DNA from: Ignavibacteriae bacterium HGW-Ignavibacteriae-1
GTDB lineage: Bacteria > Bacteroidota > Ignavibacteria > Kapaibacteriales > UBA2268
Reading direction: 5' to 3'
Assembly (NCBI GenBank): GCA_002839825.1
Contig: PGYU01000018.1
Span: 1 to 52,276, forward strand
DNA length: 52,276 bases
The position numbers and the translations under genes are program-made. How positions within the stretch are numbered: position 1 is the first letter of the stretch; every line of letters begins with the position of its first letter. The notes under the pieces are model-generated. The model made no database searches. It saw only the letters and a program-made list of their open reading frames with translations, and had not been told where the DNA came from. This document shows, in pieces, positions 26,275 to 36,315 of the stretch.

Positions 26275-29200
26275 TTATCTTCCGCCTGCGACGGACAATC
26301 TGAGGTCGAAACCAATTTGCGTAGAATGGAATCCGGGTTGTGCTGCACCCTCGGTAAATGTGCCTTCGTACCGTACAAAGAATGACGCTGTAAGCCTTTG
26401 GCTCAATGAATATCGGGCGCGTGGCTCGATGATGATTTGAGTGTTGCCGTCAAGAGTTTGTCCGCCGGCTTCATCACCTACATATGTATCGGCTGGGCTT
26501 GTGATGTTGTAAAGGGCGCGTCCGTTAGTTTTATATGTGAAAAGGAACGAAAGCTCGAAATCATTTTGCAGTGATATACCCAAGAATGCAAACTCAAAGC
26601 CTTTCATAGTGTAGCTTGCTTGAGCCGTAATGTCATTTGTAGTTTGAGATGTAATCGTGGAGCGGGCTGCCGAATTTATCATAAATGATTTGGTGCTTGA
26701 CCATCTCAAAGTGGCTGTCAATGTTCCATTAAAAAGGTTTTCGTCGAATGTTGAATTTATCCCTACAAGTGGTTGGAAAGCATATTGAACAGTTTGAGTA
26801 GTCACTGCACGTCCGTTGTCAGTCAAATTCGCCATTTCATTGAAAGTAGATGTATATTGGTGGTCTAAAGTCATTTTTGTTACATAATCTTTCCACAACC
26901 AGAAATTCTCTAATCCTTCCCATCTGATTAACCAATTGACTGCCGGCAGGAATTTTGCGGAGTTGCCTCCGGAAATTGAGAACATTTCCAAACCATTGTA
27001 AAATGACTCGTTCAAAGCTTTTTGGTACAGCTGATTTCTTTCAACTTCGCCGATTTCGCCATTTACAAATCTATTTTCTACAATTGCAGTTTGAACTTCA
27101 TATAGTCTGATTACATTGTCAATTGTATTATTGAAAGCATTGAATCCAAATAAAGTAGGGAATGTAAGGAATGTCCTATTGAATGATTCGGTACCGATAA
27201 TATTTGTAAACGTCGGATTGCCAAATTCATCTGTTACAACTGTTTGGTTCCGATTGAATCCGACTTCCGTTTTCCAAGATAATTCCATTGTTGCCCCTTT
27301 CCAGAGTGGACGCGAGGTTTTGATATTGAGCGATGTTGTTTGCCTGTAATTATCTTGCAAACGAGCATTTGCCGGTCTTAGTCCCGGATAGGATTGGAAT
27401 CCAAAGAATGGGAATTGGTCGGAGCTTACAAGGTCATAGCCACCGTGTGGATGCCCGACAAGTCCCATTTGATATGCCCAGCTTGGTCCATGAATATCTT
27501 GGCTTTCGCGGAATGTCAGCCCGTTTACCCAGAAATTGTGCATTCCCGTTCCACCAAATACGCCCGGTGTAAGATTTGAATTTTGTTGTGTGAATACAAA
27601 GTCAACCTTATCCCAATCGAAAAATATTAGTTTGAATATAGCCACAGGTGCGAATAGTTTACCCGATGAAGTTGGTTTCGTTGTCGTGTCTACTTGTGGC
27701 TGGAATTGTCTGATTCCCGTCGGTTTAGCAGCTTCAACACCGAACCATCCATCGCCCAAAGACTTTAATTTCAATCCCATATTGAATCGTATCGAATTTG
27801 TCCATCCGGCATTTTTAACAATATCTCTGATTTCCGGTTTCGTCTGCAATGGGTCAGACCAATTATACGTACTCGAAAAACTTCCGGTCATATCTATAAA
27901 TTCGTTTAGCGAAAATATATTGGGCAACATCGGACGGATATTTATTGCTACTGTTTGCGTATGTAAGTTATTTGTTCCGAAATTGACTACTTGTCCATTA
28001 TTGAAAAACATTGCTGAGCCGATTTGAGCACCTGTACGTTGCTGACCGAATTCGTCAAATTCCATGTTTACCAAAGTGCTGTTTGTTGACATATTATAAT
28101 CAATCACAGGGCTTAAGAAACCATTTTCGGATAATTTCCAATTCAAATTTAAGACACGCATCGCAGAAAAATCACGTAAAATTGGGCTCGGGAAATCGAG
28201 GAAACGCGATTGCTCTGTTTGTCGCCTTCTGTTGAAGGTAACGTTGGTATTGATAGTTGTTGGCAAAAAGTTGATTTTTGCTCCGCTATAAACACCGAAA
28301 AATGGCATTCCATCGAAAATTGTAAATGGTTTGAAACTCAGGAAGTCCGGAATACTTGTTCCCCACTGAACTCCTAATCGCCATTGCCAATTGAACCGTT
28401 CCGAATAAATCGGATTTCGCTCATATTCTTGCGAATAAGCATATGTAACTGTCGTTTTATTAATTGTTTCGTTTATTGTCCAATGTTTTATCGGCAGCCC
28501 GAATTTGAATCCTGTAAGTGCCCAACTATCCATCACTCTCAATGATTGCGAACGGTTGATAATTCGGTCTCTGGCTTGAGCGGCTTCAGATGGAGTTCCA
28601 CCATTTGCTAATACCTGATTATATGCTGCAGTAGATGCTTCATTCAAAAATATATCATCATTTGCCACAAATTGGGGCGTCTCCATTATTTCAGCATGTG
28701 TATATGTAACGGGTATTTTCATATTGCTGAAACTTTTTGGGGCGAATTTATCCAAATTTCCTGTCATCGTCACTGACCAATTTGTGGAATTACTTCTATT
28801 ACCGAATCGTTCTTCAAGTTGGTGGAAATTTGGCTTACTATGCTGGAAATTACCGCTGACTGTCCCCAAATCTGCAAGTACCAAATTGAAGGAACCAATT
28901 GCTGCCCAATCTGCAGATTCCTCCGGCGAAATCAATCTCAATTCATTTGCCCACATAGTTGTGGTCAATTCATTCGGGAAGCGTTCGGCGGGATTGATAA
29001 TACCCAAACCGAAGAATTGTACACGCGTCAATATCGGATTCCCCTTTATGGCAAATACTGCATTCGGGTCGCCCGGCACAGGCATTTCAAATCTTTCGTA
29101 TCTGTTGAGCGAATCGCGTAGCTGTTTGATGGCAGTTAGTTGGAGCAAATCAATTTCAATATCTTGCCAACCTCTCATAAGCGGGCGCTTGTACTCGTAA

Positions 29201-32200
29201 TAGTTTGATGAGTCTATACCGAAACGAAGGAATGCATAGGCTTTGGGTACAGCTCCGGGAATAATATTATCCGGCATAGAACCATCGCCATGTATGAAAA
29301 ACTTCATCTTTTTGTAGTAAAATAGGTCTAATTGGCGGAAAATACGGGTAGTCATTCTCTCGTCGCCATAGTGAAGATTTTTCACACCAATTGCAATTGC
29401 TTGCTCGTTCAGCCTGATGTCACGTGTTGGGTCAGGATTATTCAATTGGCGTGGTGCTGCAACTCCCGGAGGCATCGTGTAATAATCCGGTGGTCCTGAA
29501 TTTTCCCAAAGATTGACAAATGATACAGAAAGTACGCTATCGTTCGGATTGACATTTGGTTGCAAATTGCTAACTCTTTGCCATTGTGAACCTACGAGCT
29601 TCCAATCATCAATCGAAGCATCCAAATAACCACCTTGGAAGCGGACTCTAACGTATTGAATATTTGAAAATAGTGGATTGCCCACTCTGTCTATAGGCTT
29701 ACGAATAGGAATTCTGTACAAAAACCATCCTGTTTCGGGATTACCACCGACGATTTGAGGATTGTTTGCGGCATCAACGGCTGATTGAGAAAGATTGACT
29801 TCGTATGTGAAATAGCTATTGTCAAGCGATATTTCCTGTCCGTTGTTTTTGTTCAATATTTCCGAATCGGGGAATTGCCCCATTTCTGACACTCGAGAAT
29901 TTCCTTCAAAATTATTATATTTAATGAAATCTTGCCATGAGCGTTCGTCGTCATTTTTAGTGAAATTAAAAGCATAATCGTCGCGAGCAGGGTCTTCCTC
30001 TTCGCTCAAAGGAAAAGGATATGTTACTTTTTCCTGAGCATTACTTAATCCGTCAATCCCGACATCTTCGCCTTCGTCAATGATTCCGTTTGGCAATGGA
30101 TTCAACTCTGTTATGCCGTCCTCGGTATTCAATACACGGTTTGGGATAATATCCTCGCTGATTTGCCCAAAATCAATATACATCTTGGTCTGTCCGGGTT
30201 CGTAAGCATTTACACGCATCATTATTTCTACATATTCGATATTTTCTGTATCGAAATTTGTATTGAACGATGATAGCAACCGCATCATACCCGACCATAC
30301 TTTGGGTTTAATATCAGGTCGAGTACTCCAGACATTACTCGGGTCGAAATTAGGGTTTACATCATCTAAGAATAATGGGTTCATGTTATAAATACCACGT
30401 TTGCCCGGGTTGAACAAAATGTTCATCGGATTGCGATAGTTTCTGCCTTGTTGATATGATGTATTATTCGGATAAATATCGCGAATCGGCACTCGTGCTA
30501 TAAAAAATTGATACCAAAACATATTTGCTTTAAAGTCAACTGCCGCAGTATCACTTTCCCACATCATTGTGTTCACGGGAGGTGAGGCATGTTGCCATTG
30601 TGTGGAATTCAATCCCAATGGAATTGTGCGTTGAGCTCCTTCGAAGTCATCTATAAATACCACCGGCTCGTTATTATCCGAGGCAATTTCCGAACGTCTC
30701 TTATTCGGTGTGGGCAATATCATTGCCCATTCGCCACGCATATTAAATGAAGACGGTGCTTTTGTATCGTAAAATGGCAAATAATCTAATAATCTTGTGA
30801 TAAATTCTGTTTCCCAATTCAAATTACCATCGAACCCGAAAATCGAGTTCGATATTGGTTCTTCGCCAAGCCTGACGCGGTCAATAAGGGCAGATTGGTC
30901 GTAATGCATGAATGTGAAACCCAAATTTGCATTTGCATATCGTGAGCGATGAAGCAAATAATCACCTCTGATACCGGCTAATGTTCGCGTCGAGATATTG
31001 AATATATCTCGCTGCTCATATTCCACTTTTAGATTGGCATTCGGTAGTGATGCTCGTGGATTTCGCAATGTGAGCGTTCCGGCAAAATAGTCAATAATAT
31101 AATCCTGATTTTCAATCAATTCCTGACCATCAAGCAGCACTCTTACGCTACCGCGTGCGAGGTTGAATGCTCCCAATTGAATTCTATTTGTAGCACGTCC
31201 GGAAACTTCACCCGAAATGATAAATCTGTCTCGAGCTGTGTTTAGCCTTGCTACATCGTAGGTTGTGTCATAAGGTTCGCTGAAAATATATTCTCTCGCA
31301 AGGTCGGGATTTCCAATGTCTTCACGTGAGAAATATTTGACCAAAGCGGAATCAAAAGGACGCGAATTCGGGAATGTGATTAAGCCTTCAATCGGGTCGA
31401 AAAATGGCGGCCTCAAATCGAATATACCATCCGGTTGAGGTGCTCCGGTGCTATTATTTACTTGGTCAACTCCGAAAATTGTAACTAACTTATCCGGTGC
31501 ACCTTCCAGCACATCGGTCGAATCGTTTGTTTTTCTGAGGTACCAAATATTGATATTTGTTTCGTTAACGTTGACGTTGCGTGCATTGATGTCGAAAATA
31601 TTCTTCATCTGACGTTTCCACAAAGTTGTAAAACCGGGTTGCATATTTGGGCGGTAAATCAATTTTAAAATCAATGTGTCTTTTACGTCGGCATATGCGG
31701 ACAAATTGCCATAATAACGGTCGTCTATTGGGTCGTTTGTTGGACCTTCGGTACGATATGACACGGCATAATATCTGTCAGGGCGTAAATTTCGGATTGA
31801 AACAGTACCCAAATTATAGTCAACGCGATATTTGGATGAATCCAATCTTATGAAATTTCCTCTTTCTACTTCACCGGCTTTAATTTCTAAATTTTTAAAC
31901 GAATCAGGATATTTCACATTCTGTGCACCCAAAACAGGTGGCAAATTGGCAATTGCAATAGATGTTCCTGCCATCGAGACGCCTTCTCTGATGTCATTTG
32001 TTGATTCCCAAACTTCGATTTCCTTGATTCTCAAACTGTCACCTTCGACAGGTATTACAGGTGTCGAATTCTCGAAATATTTATCGTATATTTTTTGATA
32101 TGCCGTATCTACGAAAAAGTGGTTCTTGGCAAAATCATATGCGCGGAGTTGGAAATATTGCTTGCTTGTGCCGCCACGAACGTCCACGAATTTTCTTTCG

Positions 32201-33480
32201 CCTCTTTTTTGCGAGAACAAAGTCTTGATGTAAAGTGGACCGAATTGCATATCAAGTCTGGCGCCAAAAAGTGTTTCACCGCCACGAATCAATGTTGTCG
32301 GCAATGGCAAATTTACGTTACCAAGCTCTACAAGCTTGATTATATCGTCATCTTCGCCTTCGAAACCGATTTTGAATTTGTTATCGAAATCGAATGTACG
32401 ACGAGTGTTCCAATTCGTATTCAATTTCAACTTATCCCCAATTCGAGCATTGACATCAATTCTAATGTCTTGGTGGAAAATCGGCGAAAACTGCGTTTGT
32501 CCGAATTGCGAAACGGTTCCCAAATTTTGCGAATCCCACCTTACGCCGAGCCGAATATTTACTTCACCGTTTACATTGATGCTGATTTCCGGCTTTCCGA
32601 ATATATCTGTCAATGGATTTGGCGGGATTGGAATAGTCAAACCTGTGGATTGGCTGATTAATCTTGCCAAATCGCCTTTGGACAAAGCCATTTTGAGGTC
32701 ATATCTTGTGAGTAATGAATCCCATATTTGCCCTCTTATTTGATTTTGGCGAAGTGTAAGATACTCATCTAATTGCACTACGTAAGGATAGCTGATTACG
32801 TCGTTGTCTATTGATTCTGTTGCTCTGACTGAAGATGCCGTACTATCCAATTTGTTGTTGGATTTCAATCCCGTAGGTTGCTTATATGGCGAGCCGAAAC
32901 TGCTTTCGTATAGTGATTGCCTATTTGATTCGTATCTTTGCAAAAATTGAGGTCGCCGGAAGTGTCCGTCTTCGGTATCGCTGAAAAATATTCTGTTTGC
33001 GGTATCTATTGGTAAGATTTCGGGTGTTAGGTCGGGTTGAAGATTCGTATTATCGGGGATTTGAATTGTTTCATCGGGTTCGGGAGTCTGATTCAAATCA
33101 TCAGGAGCGGCATCTTGTGTATTTACTGTGTCAGCATCGGATTCTTCTAATGTTGGTTCGGGTTCTTGCTCGATTGGTTCGGGTGTTTCATCGGGTAACG
33201 GTGGCTCTTGCTGAGTAGTGTCTATCTCAATCTCTTGGTCGGTGTTCAAATTTTGTGCAAAGTTGAAGTTGTTCTCTTGCAATTGAATAATAGACGGAAA
33301 CAACAAGGAACTCGACCAAAGATTTTGGAACATGAAGAACTGCATAAAGGATTGAGTGTAGAAGTACGGAGCATTAAACGTCATAAGAAATTTCGATGAT
33401 GCATTTGACGGCACAACCGAAACTGAAAGTATTGAAACTATTAAAGCTATTTTGATAAATCCGCTACGCAAAGCAATCAT
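26275..33480 (-). CDS. sprA: Type IX secretion system translocon protein SprA
   Basis: At 2401 residues this is the expected size for SprA, the giant outer-membrane barrel through which T9SS cargo leaves the cell. It has a signal peptide (IALIVSILSVSVVPSNAS), and family-typical segments such as FGKPEISINVNGEVNIRLGV, then GGETLFGARLDMQFGPLYIK and SQKRGERKFVDVRGGTSKQY. Tyr/Phe/Asn-rich barrel strands continue to the C-terminal strand (FDLRLSVAGGR). Roughly residues 75-160 form an acidic, Pro/Glu/Thr-rich linker that I would not expect to be conserved. No other T9SS core genes are adjacent; flanks are asnS and a CoA-binding protein. The secreted protein at 13992-16895 carries a matching sorting domain. 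Confidence 0.95.
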   Translation of the reverse strand: MIALRSGFIKIALIVSILSVSVVPSNASSKFLMTFNAPYFYTQSFMQFFMFQNLWSSSLLFPSIIQLQENNFNFAQNLNTDQEIEIDTTQQEPPLPDETPEPIEQEPEPTLEESDADTVNTQDAAPDDLNQTPEPDETIQIPDNTNLQPDLTPEILPIDTANRIFFSDTEDGHFRRPQFLQRYESNRQSLYESSFGSPYKQPTGLKSNNKLDSTASSVRATESIDNDVISYPYVVQLDEYLTLRQNQIRGQIWDSLLTRYDLKMALSKGDLARLISQSTGLTIPIPPNPLTDIFGKPEISINVNGEVNIRLGVRWDSQNLGTVSQFGQTQFSPIFHQDIRIDVNARIGDKLKLNTNWNTRRTFDFDNKFKIGFEGEDDDIIKLVELGNVNLPLPTTLIRGGETLFGARLDMQFGPLYIKTLFSQKRGERKFVDVRGGTSKQYFQLRAYDFAKNHFFVDTAYQKIYDKYFENSTPVIPVEGDSLRIKEIEVWESTNDIREGVSMAGTSIAIANLPPVLGAQNVKYPDSFKNLEIKAGEVERGNFIRLDSSKYRVDYNLGTVSIRNLRPDRYYAVSYRTEGPTNDPIDDRYYGNLSAYADVKDTLILKLIYRPNMQPGFTTLWKRQMKNIFDINARNVNVNETNINIWYLRKTNDSTDVLEGAPDKLVTIFGVDQVNNSTGAPQPDGIFDLRPPFFDPIEGLITFPNSRPFDSALVKYFSREDIGNPDLAREYIFSEPYDTTYDVARLNTARDRFIISGEVSGRATNRIQLGAFNLARGSVRVLLDGQELIENQDYIIDYFAGTLTLRNPRASLPNANLKVEYEQRDIFNISTRTLAGIRGDYLLHRSRYANANLGFTFMHYDQSALIDRVRLGEEPISNSIFGFDGNLNWETEFITRLLDYLPFYDTKAPSSFNMRGEWAMILPTPNKRRSEIASDNNEPVVFIDDFEGAQRTIPLGLNSTQWQHASPPVNTMMWESDTAAVDFKANMFWYQFFIARVPIRDIYPNNTSYQQGRNYRNPMNILFNPGKRGIYNMNPLFLDDVNPNFDPSNVWSTRPDIKPKVWSGMMRLLSSFNTNFDTENIEYVEIMMRVNAYEPGQTKMYIDFGQISEDIIPNRVLNTEDGITELNPLPNGIIDEGEDVGIDGLSNAQEKVTYPFPLSEEEDPARDDYAFNFTKNDDERSWQDFIKYNNFEGNSRVSEMGQFPDSEILNKNNGQEISLDNSYFTYEVNLSQSAVDAANNPQIVGGNPETGWFLYRIPIRKPIDRVGNPLFSNIQYVRVRFQGGYLDASIDDWKLVGSQWQRVSNLQPNVNPNDSVLSVSFVNLWENSGPPDYYTMPPGVAAPRQLNNPDPTRDIRLNEQAIAIGVKNLHYGDERMTTRIFRQLDLFYYKKMKFFIHGDGSMPDNIIPGAVPKAYAFLRFGIDSSNYYEYKRPLMRGWQDIEIDLLQLTAIKQLRDSLNRYERFEMPVPGDPNAVFAIKGNPILTRVQFFGLGIINPAERFPNELTTTMWANELRLISPEESADWAAIGSFNLVLADLGTVSGNFQHSKPNFHQLEERFGNRSNSTNWSVTMTGNLDKFAPKSFSNMKIPVTYTHAEIMETPQFVANDDIFLNEASTAAYNQVLANGGTPSEAAQARDRIINRSQSLRVMDSWALTGFKFGLPIKHWTINETINKTTVTYAYSQEYERNPIYSERFNWQWRLGVQWGTSIPDFLSFKPFTIFDGMPFFGVYSGAKINFLPTTINTNVTFNRRRQTEQSRFLDFPSPILRDFSAMRVLNLNWKLSENGFLSPVIDYNMSTNSTLVNMEFDEFGQQRTGAQIGSAMFFNNGQVVNFGTNNLHTQTVAINIRPMLPNIFSLNEFIDMTGSFSSTYNWSDPLQTKPEIRDIVKNAGWTNSIRFNMGLKLKSLGDGWFGVEAAKPTGIRQFQPQVDTTTKPTSSGKLFAPVAIFKLIFFDWDKVDFVFTQQNSNLTPGVFGGTGMHNFWVNGLTFRESQDIHGPSWAYQMGLVGHPHGGYDLVSSDQFPFFGFQSYPGLRPANARLQDNYRQTTSLNIKTSRPLWKGATMELSWKTEVGFNRNQTVVTDEFGNPTFTNIIGTESFNRTFLTFPTLFGFNAFNNTIDNVIRLYEVQTAIVENRFVNGEIGEVERNQLYQKALNESFYNGLEMFSISGGNSAKFLPAVNWLIRWEGLENFWLWKDYVTKMTLDHQYTSTFNEMANLTDNGRAVTTQTVQYAFQPLVGINSTFDENLFNGTLTATLRWSSTKSFMINSAARSTITSQTTNDITAQASYTMKGFEFAFLGISLQNDFELSFLFTYKTNGRALYNITSPADTYVGDEAGGQTLDGNTQIIIEPRARYSLSQRLTASFFVRYEGTFTEGAAQPGFHSTQIGFDLRLSVAGGR

Positions 33481-33730
33481 ATCTCTTTAGTTTATAAATT
33501 TGTGTACTATTTGCAATTCGGCTTATCCCAATCAAAATGGAATATGCCGTTTAAACATTGATTTTATCATCACAAAATATACAAATTGTAGCGAATTACT
33601 TATATCACTCCAGATAATTTCAAATATAGTAAATTTCACAAAAATATATTCACAAATCATGCCATTTTCAGCAGCAGATATTTCGTTATGATAAGACTTA
33701 ATAATTGGTAAAAAGTTACAAAAATTTAAA

Positions 33731-34150
33731 TTATTTTTTTTTCCCGAATCCACTATTTAAAAATTCTACATACATACATCTGTTTTGGACGAATTCGATT
33801 CCGTTATCCAAAGCTAATTTTTTACCTTCTTCCGATACAATTCCTTGTTGAAGCCAAATCAATTTGATATCGCCCTTCTCTTTGTGCCGTTTGACAGCCT
33901 CTTTAACCACATCAAAAGCTTGCTCGGAAGGTCTGAAAACATTAAGTATTTCGATTTCATCCGGCACTTCATCCAAGCTTGGATATGCTTTAAGATTGAG
34001 AATGCTGTCAACTGACGGGTTTATCGGAATCACATTGTACCCTTGTTCGTGCATAAAAATAGGCACTGTATGGGCAGCTTTGTCCTCATTTTTGGACATA
34101 CCGTAAACAGCGATTGTTTCGTAACTTTCAAATATTTCTCTAAACGTCAT
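33731..34150 (-). CDS. CoA-binding protein (YccU-like)
   Basis: A 139-residue single Rossmann-fold protein of the CoA_binding_2 family. IAVYGMSKNEDKAAHTVP near the N-terminus, NVIPINPSVDSILNLKAYPS, IEILNVFRPSEQAFDVV and KLIWLQQGIVSEEG match the family's usual blocks, and the length is typical. Members bind CoA but their cellular role is not established. The gene stands alone, between sprA (250 bases downstream, a gap in which I see no gene) and the divergent nlpC unit. Confidence 0.9.
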   Translation of the reverse strand: MTFREIFESYETIAVYGMSKNEDKAAHTVPIFMHEQGYNVIPINPSVDSILNLKAYPSLDEVPDEIEILNVFRPSEQAFDVVKEAVKRHKEKGDIKLIWLQQGIVSEEGKKLALDNGIEFVQNRCMYVEFLNSGFGKKK

Positions 34151-34263
34151 TCTGAAACCTCAAAATTGAGTTAATATGTTAAGATTGAAACGTTATTCAG
34201 TCAATTTTCTTGTACTTTTTGTAACTTTTACTTTGACATATCCGTATAGTTGTATGGATCTTT

Positions 34264-34292
34264 TTGTTGGCATAAAATTTGCTTTTTATAAT
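34264..34292 (+). promoter_or_regulatory. Candidate sigma-70-type promoter for the small membrane protein/NlpC unit
   Basis: TTGTTG (34264-34269) and a perfect TATAAT (34287-34292) are 17 bases apart, 19 bases before the ATG at 34312. The -35 match is only partial, and promoter rules in this phylum can differ. Confidence 0.4.
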
Positions 34293-34311
34293 ATTATTTT
34301 TTGGGGGATAA

Positions 34312-34461
34312 ATGGAACAGTTATATTTGAAAATGGCTTTAGTCCTTTTGGCAGCATTAGGATTGTTTTTCTTGATGACGGATTCTATCAAAATGTTTGG
34401 TTCCGGCAAACTAAAAACAGTTAAACTCAAAAGCGGCAATGACACAAATGCAGGAAAATGA
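34312..34461 (+). CDS. 49-residue single-helix membrane protein
   Basis: This short frame starts at an ATG at 34312 with GGGGG five to nine bases upstream and ends in a TGA at 34459-34461. It begins MEQLYLKMALVLLAALGLFF, giving one membrane helix followed by a basic, polar tail (FGSGKLKTVKLKSGND). Its stop overlaps the start of the NlpC lipoprotein gene as ATGA, the classic sign of translational coupling. A fairly good promoter lies just upstream. No family was recognised; the context suggests an envelope role with the NlpC protein. Confidence 0.65.
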   Translation: MEQLYLKMALVLLAALGLFFLMTDSIKMFGSGKLKTVKLKSGNDTNAGK

Positions 34462-35033
34462 AAAGAAATGTTACATACAAATCATTGTCCTTATGCTTAG
34501 TGCTTATAGTGCTTCTCAGCTCATGTAGTTCGCATGTTCGATTCGCATCCAATAAGCAAGCTTCCCCGTCATCCAAAAAAAACACATCTAACACTAAATC
34601 AGTTTCAAAATCCGGCTCTCAAGCATCTTTTGGTCAACTCAATTTGCCCAAAGGGAATAATGACAATGAGATGGGTAATTTAATTGTCAGCGAAGCCTTT
34701 AGTTGGCTTGGTACTCCATACAGATACGGCGGCGACTCCCGTTCCGGCGTTGATTGCTCGGGGCTGGTAGCTCAAGTTTACGGTGCTCTCGGCATAAGTG
34801 TTCCCCGCACAAGCCGCACCCAATACGAAAATTCCGAAAGGGTCAAAACTGAGAAACTTCAGCAGGGAGATTTGATTTTCTTCAGCAATGGTGCTATCGT
34901 TAATCATGTCGGCATCTACATCGGAAACGGCGAAATGATTCACGCATCATCAAGCCGCGGCGTTATCAAGCAAGCCGTTTCGGACGAGTATTACACTCGA
35001 CGATTTGCAGGCGTTGGGCGAGTAATCAAATAA
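34458..35033 (+). CDS. NlpC/P60 family cell-wall peptidase, lipoprotein
   Basis: A 191-residue lipoprotein. The signal peptide ends in the lipobox VLLSSC, a Ser/Lys/Asn-rich linker follows to about residue 70, and the rest is an NlpC/P60 domain. Its catalytic set is complete: Cys in YGGDSRSGVDCSGLV, His in NHVGIYIG and the third polar residue in EMIHASSSRGV. Such enzymes cut gamma-D-glutamyl-diaminopimelate bonds in peptidoglycan. The start overlaps the stop of the upstream 49-residue protein by four bases. It resembles Spr/MepS-type hydrolases in layout. Confidence 0.92.
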   Translation: MKRNVTYKSLSLCLVLIVLLSSCSSHVRFASNKQASPSSKKNTSNTKSVSKSGSQASFGQLNLPKGNNDNEMGNLIVSEAFSWLGTPYRYGGDSRSGVDCSGLVAQVYGALGISVPRTSRTQYENSERVKTEKLQQGDLIFFSNGAIVNHVGIYIGNGEMIHASSSRGVIKQAVSDEYYTRRFAGVGRVIK

Positions 35034-35088
35034 TCATACTTAAGTATCGTTTCAATTCAGATATTTTTTAATTAATCTCCAAATTCTT

Positions 35089-35850
35089 ATGAATGAAGCT
35101 TTTGTGCATTTAGAAATACATGACAAAGTGGGTTTGATAACTTTTTTTCATCCTAAAAGCAATTCACTTCCGGGCGAATTGTTGAATAAATTAGCCCAAA
35201 CGATTACTCAAGCGTCTCAAGATACGAACATCAATGTTATAGTTTTGCGTAGCGAAGGCGATAAAGCATTTTGTGCCGGTGCGTCTTTCGACGAATTAAT
35301 TGCTATTGAAAATTTTGAACAAGGCAAAGAATTTTTCAGCGGATTTGCTAAGGTTATCAATGCAATGCGTAATTCCGACAAATTTGTTATAACGCGTGTC
35401 CAAGCTAAGGCTGTTGGCGGCGGTGTTGGGCTGGTGGCTGCATCAGACTATGCTTTGGCTATGCAAGGAGCCGCTATTAAACTTTCCGAATTCGACTTGG
35501 GAATTGGTCCTTTTGTTGTGGGACCTGCTGTAGAACGTAAAATAGGCACTACTGCATTTTCGCAAATATCAATTGATACGCAATGGTACAACGAAACTTG
35601 GGCTTTGAGCAAAGGGCTTTATGCAAATGTTTATTACTCTATAGAGGATTTGAACAATGCTGTTACCGAACTCGCCGGAAGACTGTCCCACATGAGCCCT
35701 GATGCCACTAAAGAGTTAAAAGGCATCTTCAGGAAAGGAACTGAAAATTGGGACACATTGCTTTATGAAAGAGCCGAAATAAGTGGCAGACTCGTTTTAT
35801 CTGATTTCACTAAGGATTTTATCAAAAAATTCAAATCGGGCAAAAGATAA
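35089..35850 (+). CDS. Enoyl-CoA hydratase/isomerase family protein
   Basis: A 253-residue crotonase-fold enzyme. The oxyanion-hole segments FCAGASFDEL and VQAKAVGGGVGLVAASDYA are present, and the two catalytic-type glutamates are seen in KLSEFDLGIG and GPAVERKIG. That makes a true hydratase likely, rather than an isomerase lacking one Glu. The exact substrate cannot be told; methylglutaconyl-CoA or short-chain enoyl-CoA hydratases are closest in appearance. The gene directly abuts the PIN gene. Confidence 0.88.
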   Translation: MNEAFVHLEIHDKVGLITFFHPKSNSLPGELLNKLAQTITQASQDTNINVIVLRSEGDKAFCAGASFDELIAIENFEQGKEFFSGFAKVINAMRNSDKFVITRVQAKAVGGGVGLVAASDYALAMQGAAIKLSEFDLGIGPFVVGPAVERKIGTTAFSQISIDTQWYNETWALSKGLYANVYYSIEDLNNAVTELAGRLSHMSPDATKELKGIFRKGTENWDTLLYERAEISGRLVLSDFTKDFIKKFKSGKR

Positions 35851-36264
35851 TTGAAACTCGTTATTGATACTTCGGTGCTGATTGCCGCTATGATGGGCAA
35901 TCCACTTGCACTCAAAATTTTCGATTTTGTATGCAAGGAGCAATCAGCTACTTGGCATATATCAAGACCAATTTATAACGAGTACAAGTTGATTATTAAT
36001 CGTGATAAATTTTCATTTTCGGACGAACAGAAACTTTTTTGGCGAGATTTGATAAAAAGCAATGCTGTTATGGAAGTTCCCGAAAGCAATTTCCATTTTT
36101 CGCGAGATATTTCGGATAGCAAATTTATACAATTAGCAGTTTCCACCAAAGCGGAATATTTGCTAACATACGACAAATTACTCTTGGGCGCCGATTACAA
36201 AATTGAAACTTCAATCGTCGTACCGGAAGTTTTTGTGGCAAATTTACTTTTGATTGGCATTTGA
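35851..36264 (+). CDS. PIN-domain protein (putative toxin of the TIGR00305 type)
   Basis: A 137-residue PIN-fold protein starting with TTG immediately after the stop of the hydratase gene. The acidic residues of a PIN ribonuclease site are visible: VIDTSVLIA at the N-terminus, the Glu in RPIYNEYKLII, the Asp in DISDSKFIQLAVS and LLTYDKLLL near the C-terminus. PIN toxins usually pair with a small antitoxin gene just upstream; none is present here, so a stand-alone RNase or an orphan toxin is likely. Translation is probably coupled to the preceding gene. Confidence 0.78.
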   Translation: MKLVIDTSVLIAAMMGNPLALKIFDFVCKEQSATWHISRPIYNEYKLIINRDKFSFSDEQKLFWRDLIKSNAVMEVPESNFHFSRDISDSKFIQLAVSTKAEYLLTYDKLLLGADYKIETSIVVPEVFVANLLLIGI

Positions 36265-36315
36265 ATTGCAATTTGAAATTATTTAGATTTTTTGAATTTA
36301 CAAAAAATATAGACC

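Noticed and set aside
32095..32661. Long open frame opposite sprA (188 residues).
   Set aside because: It is a shadow of the coding strand with no ribosome site, and its composition is only what the antisense of sprA gives.
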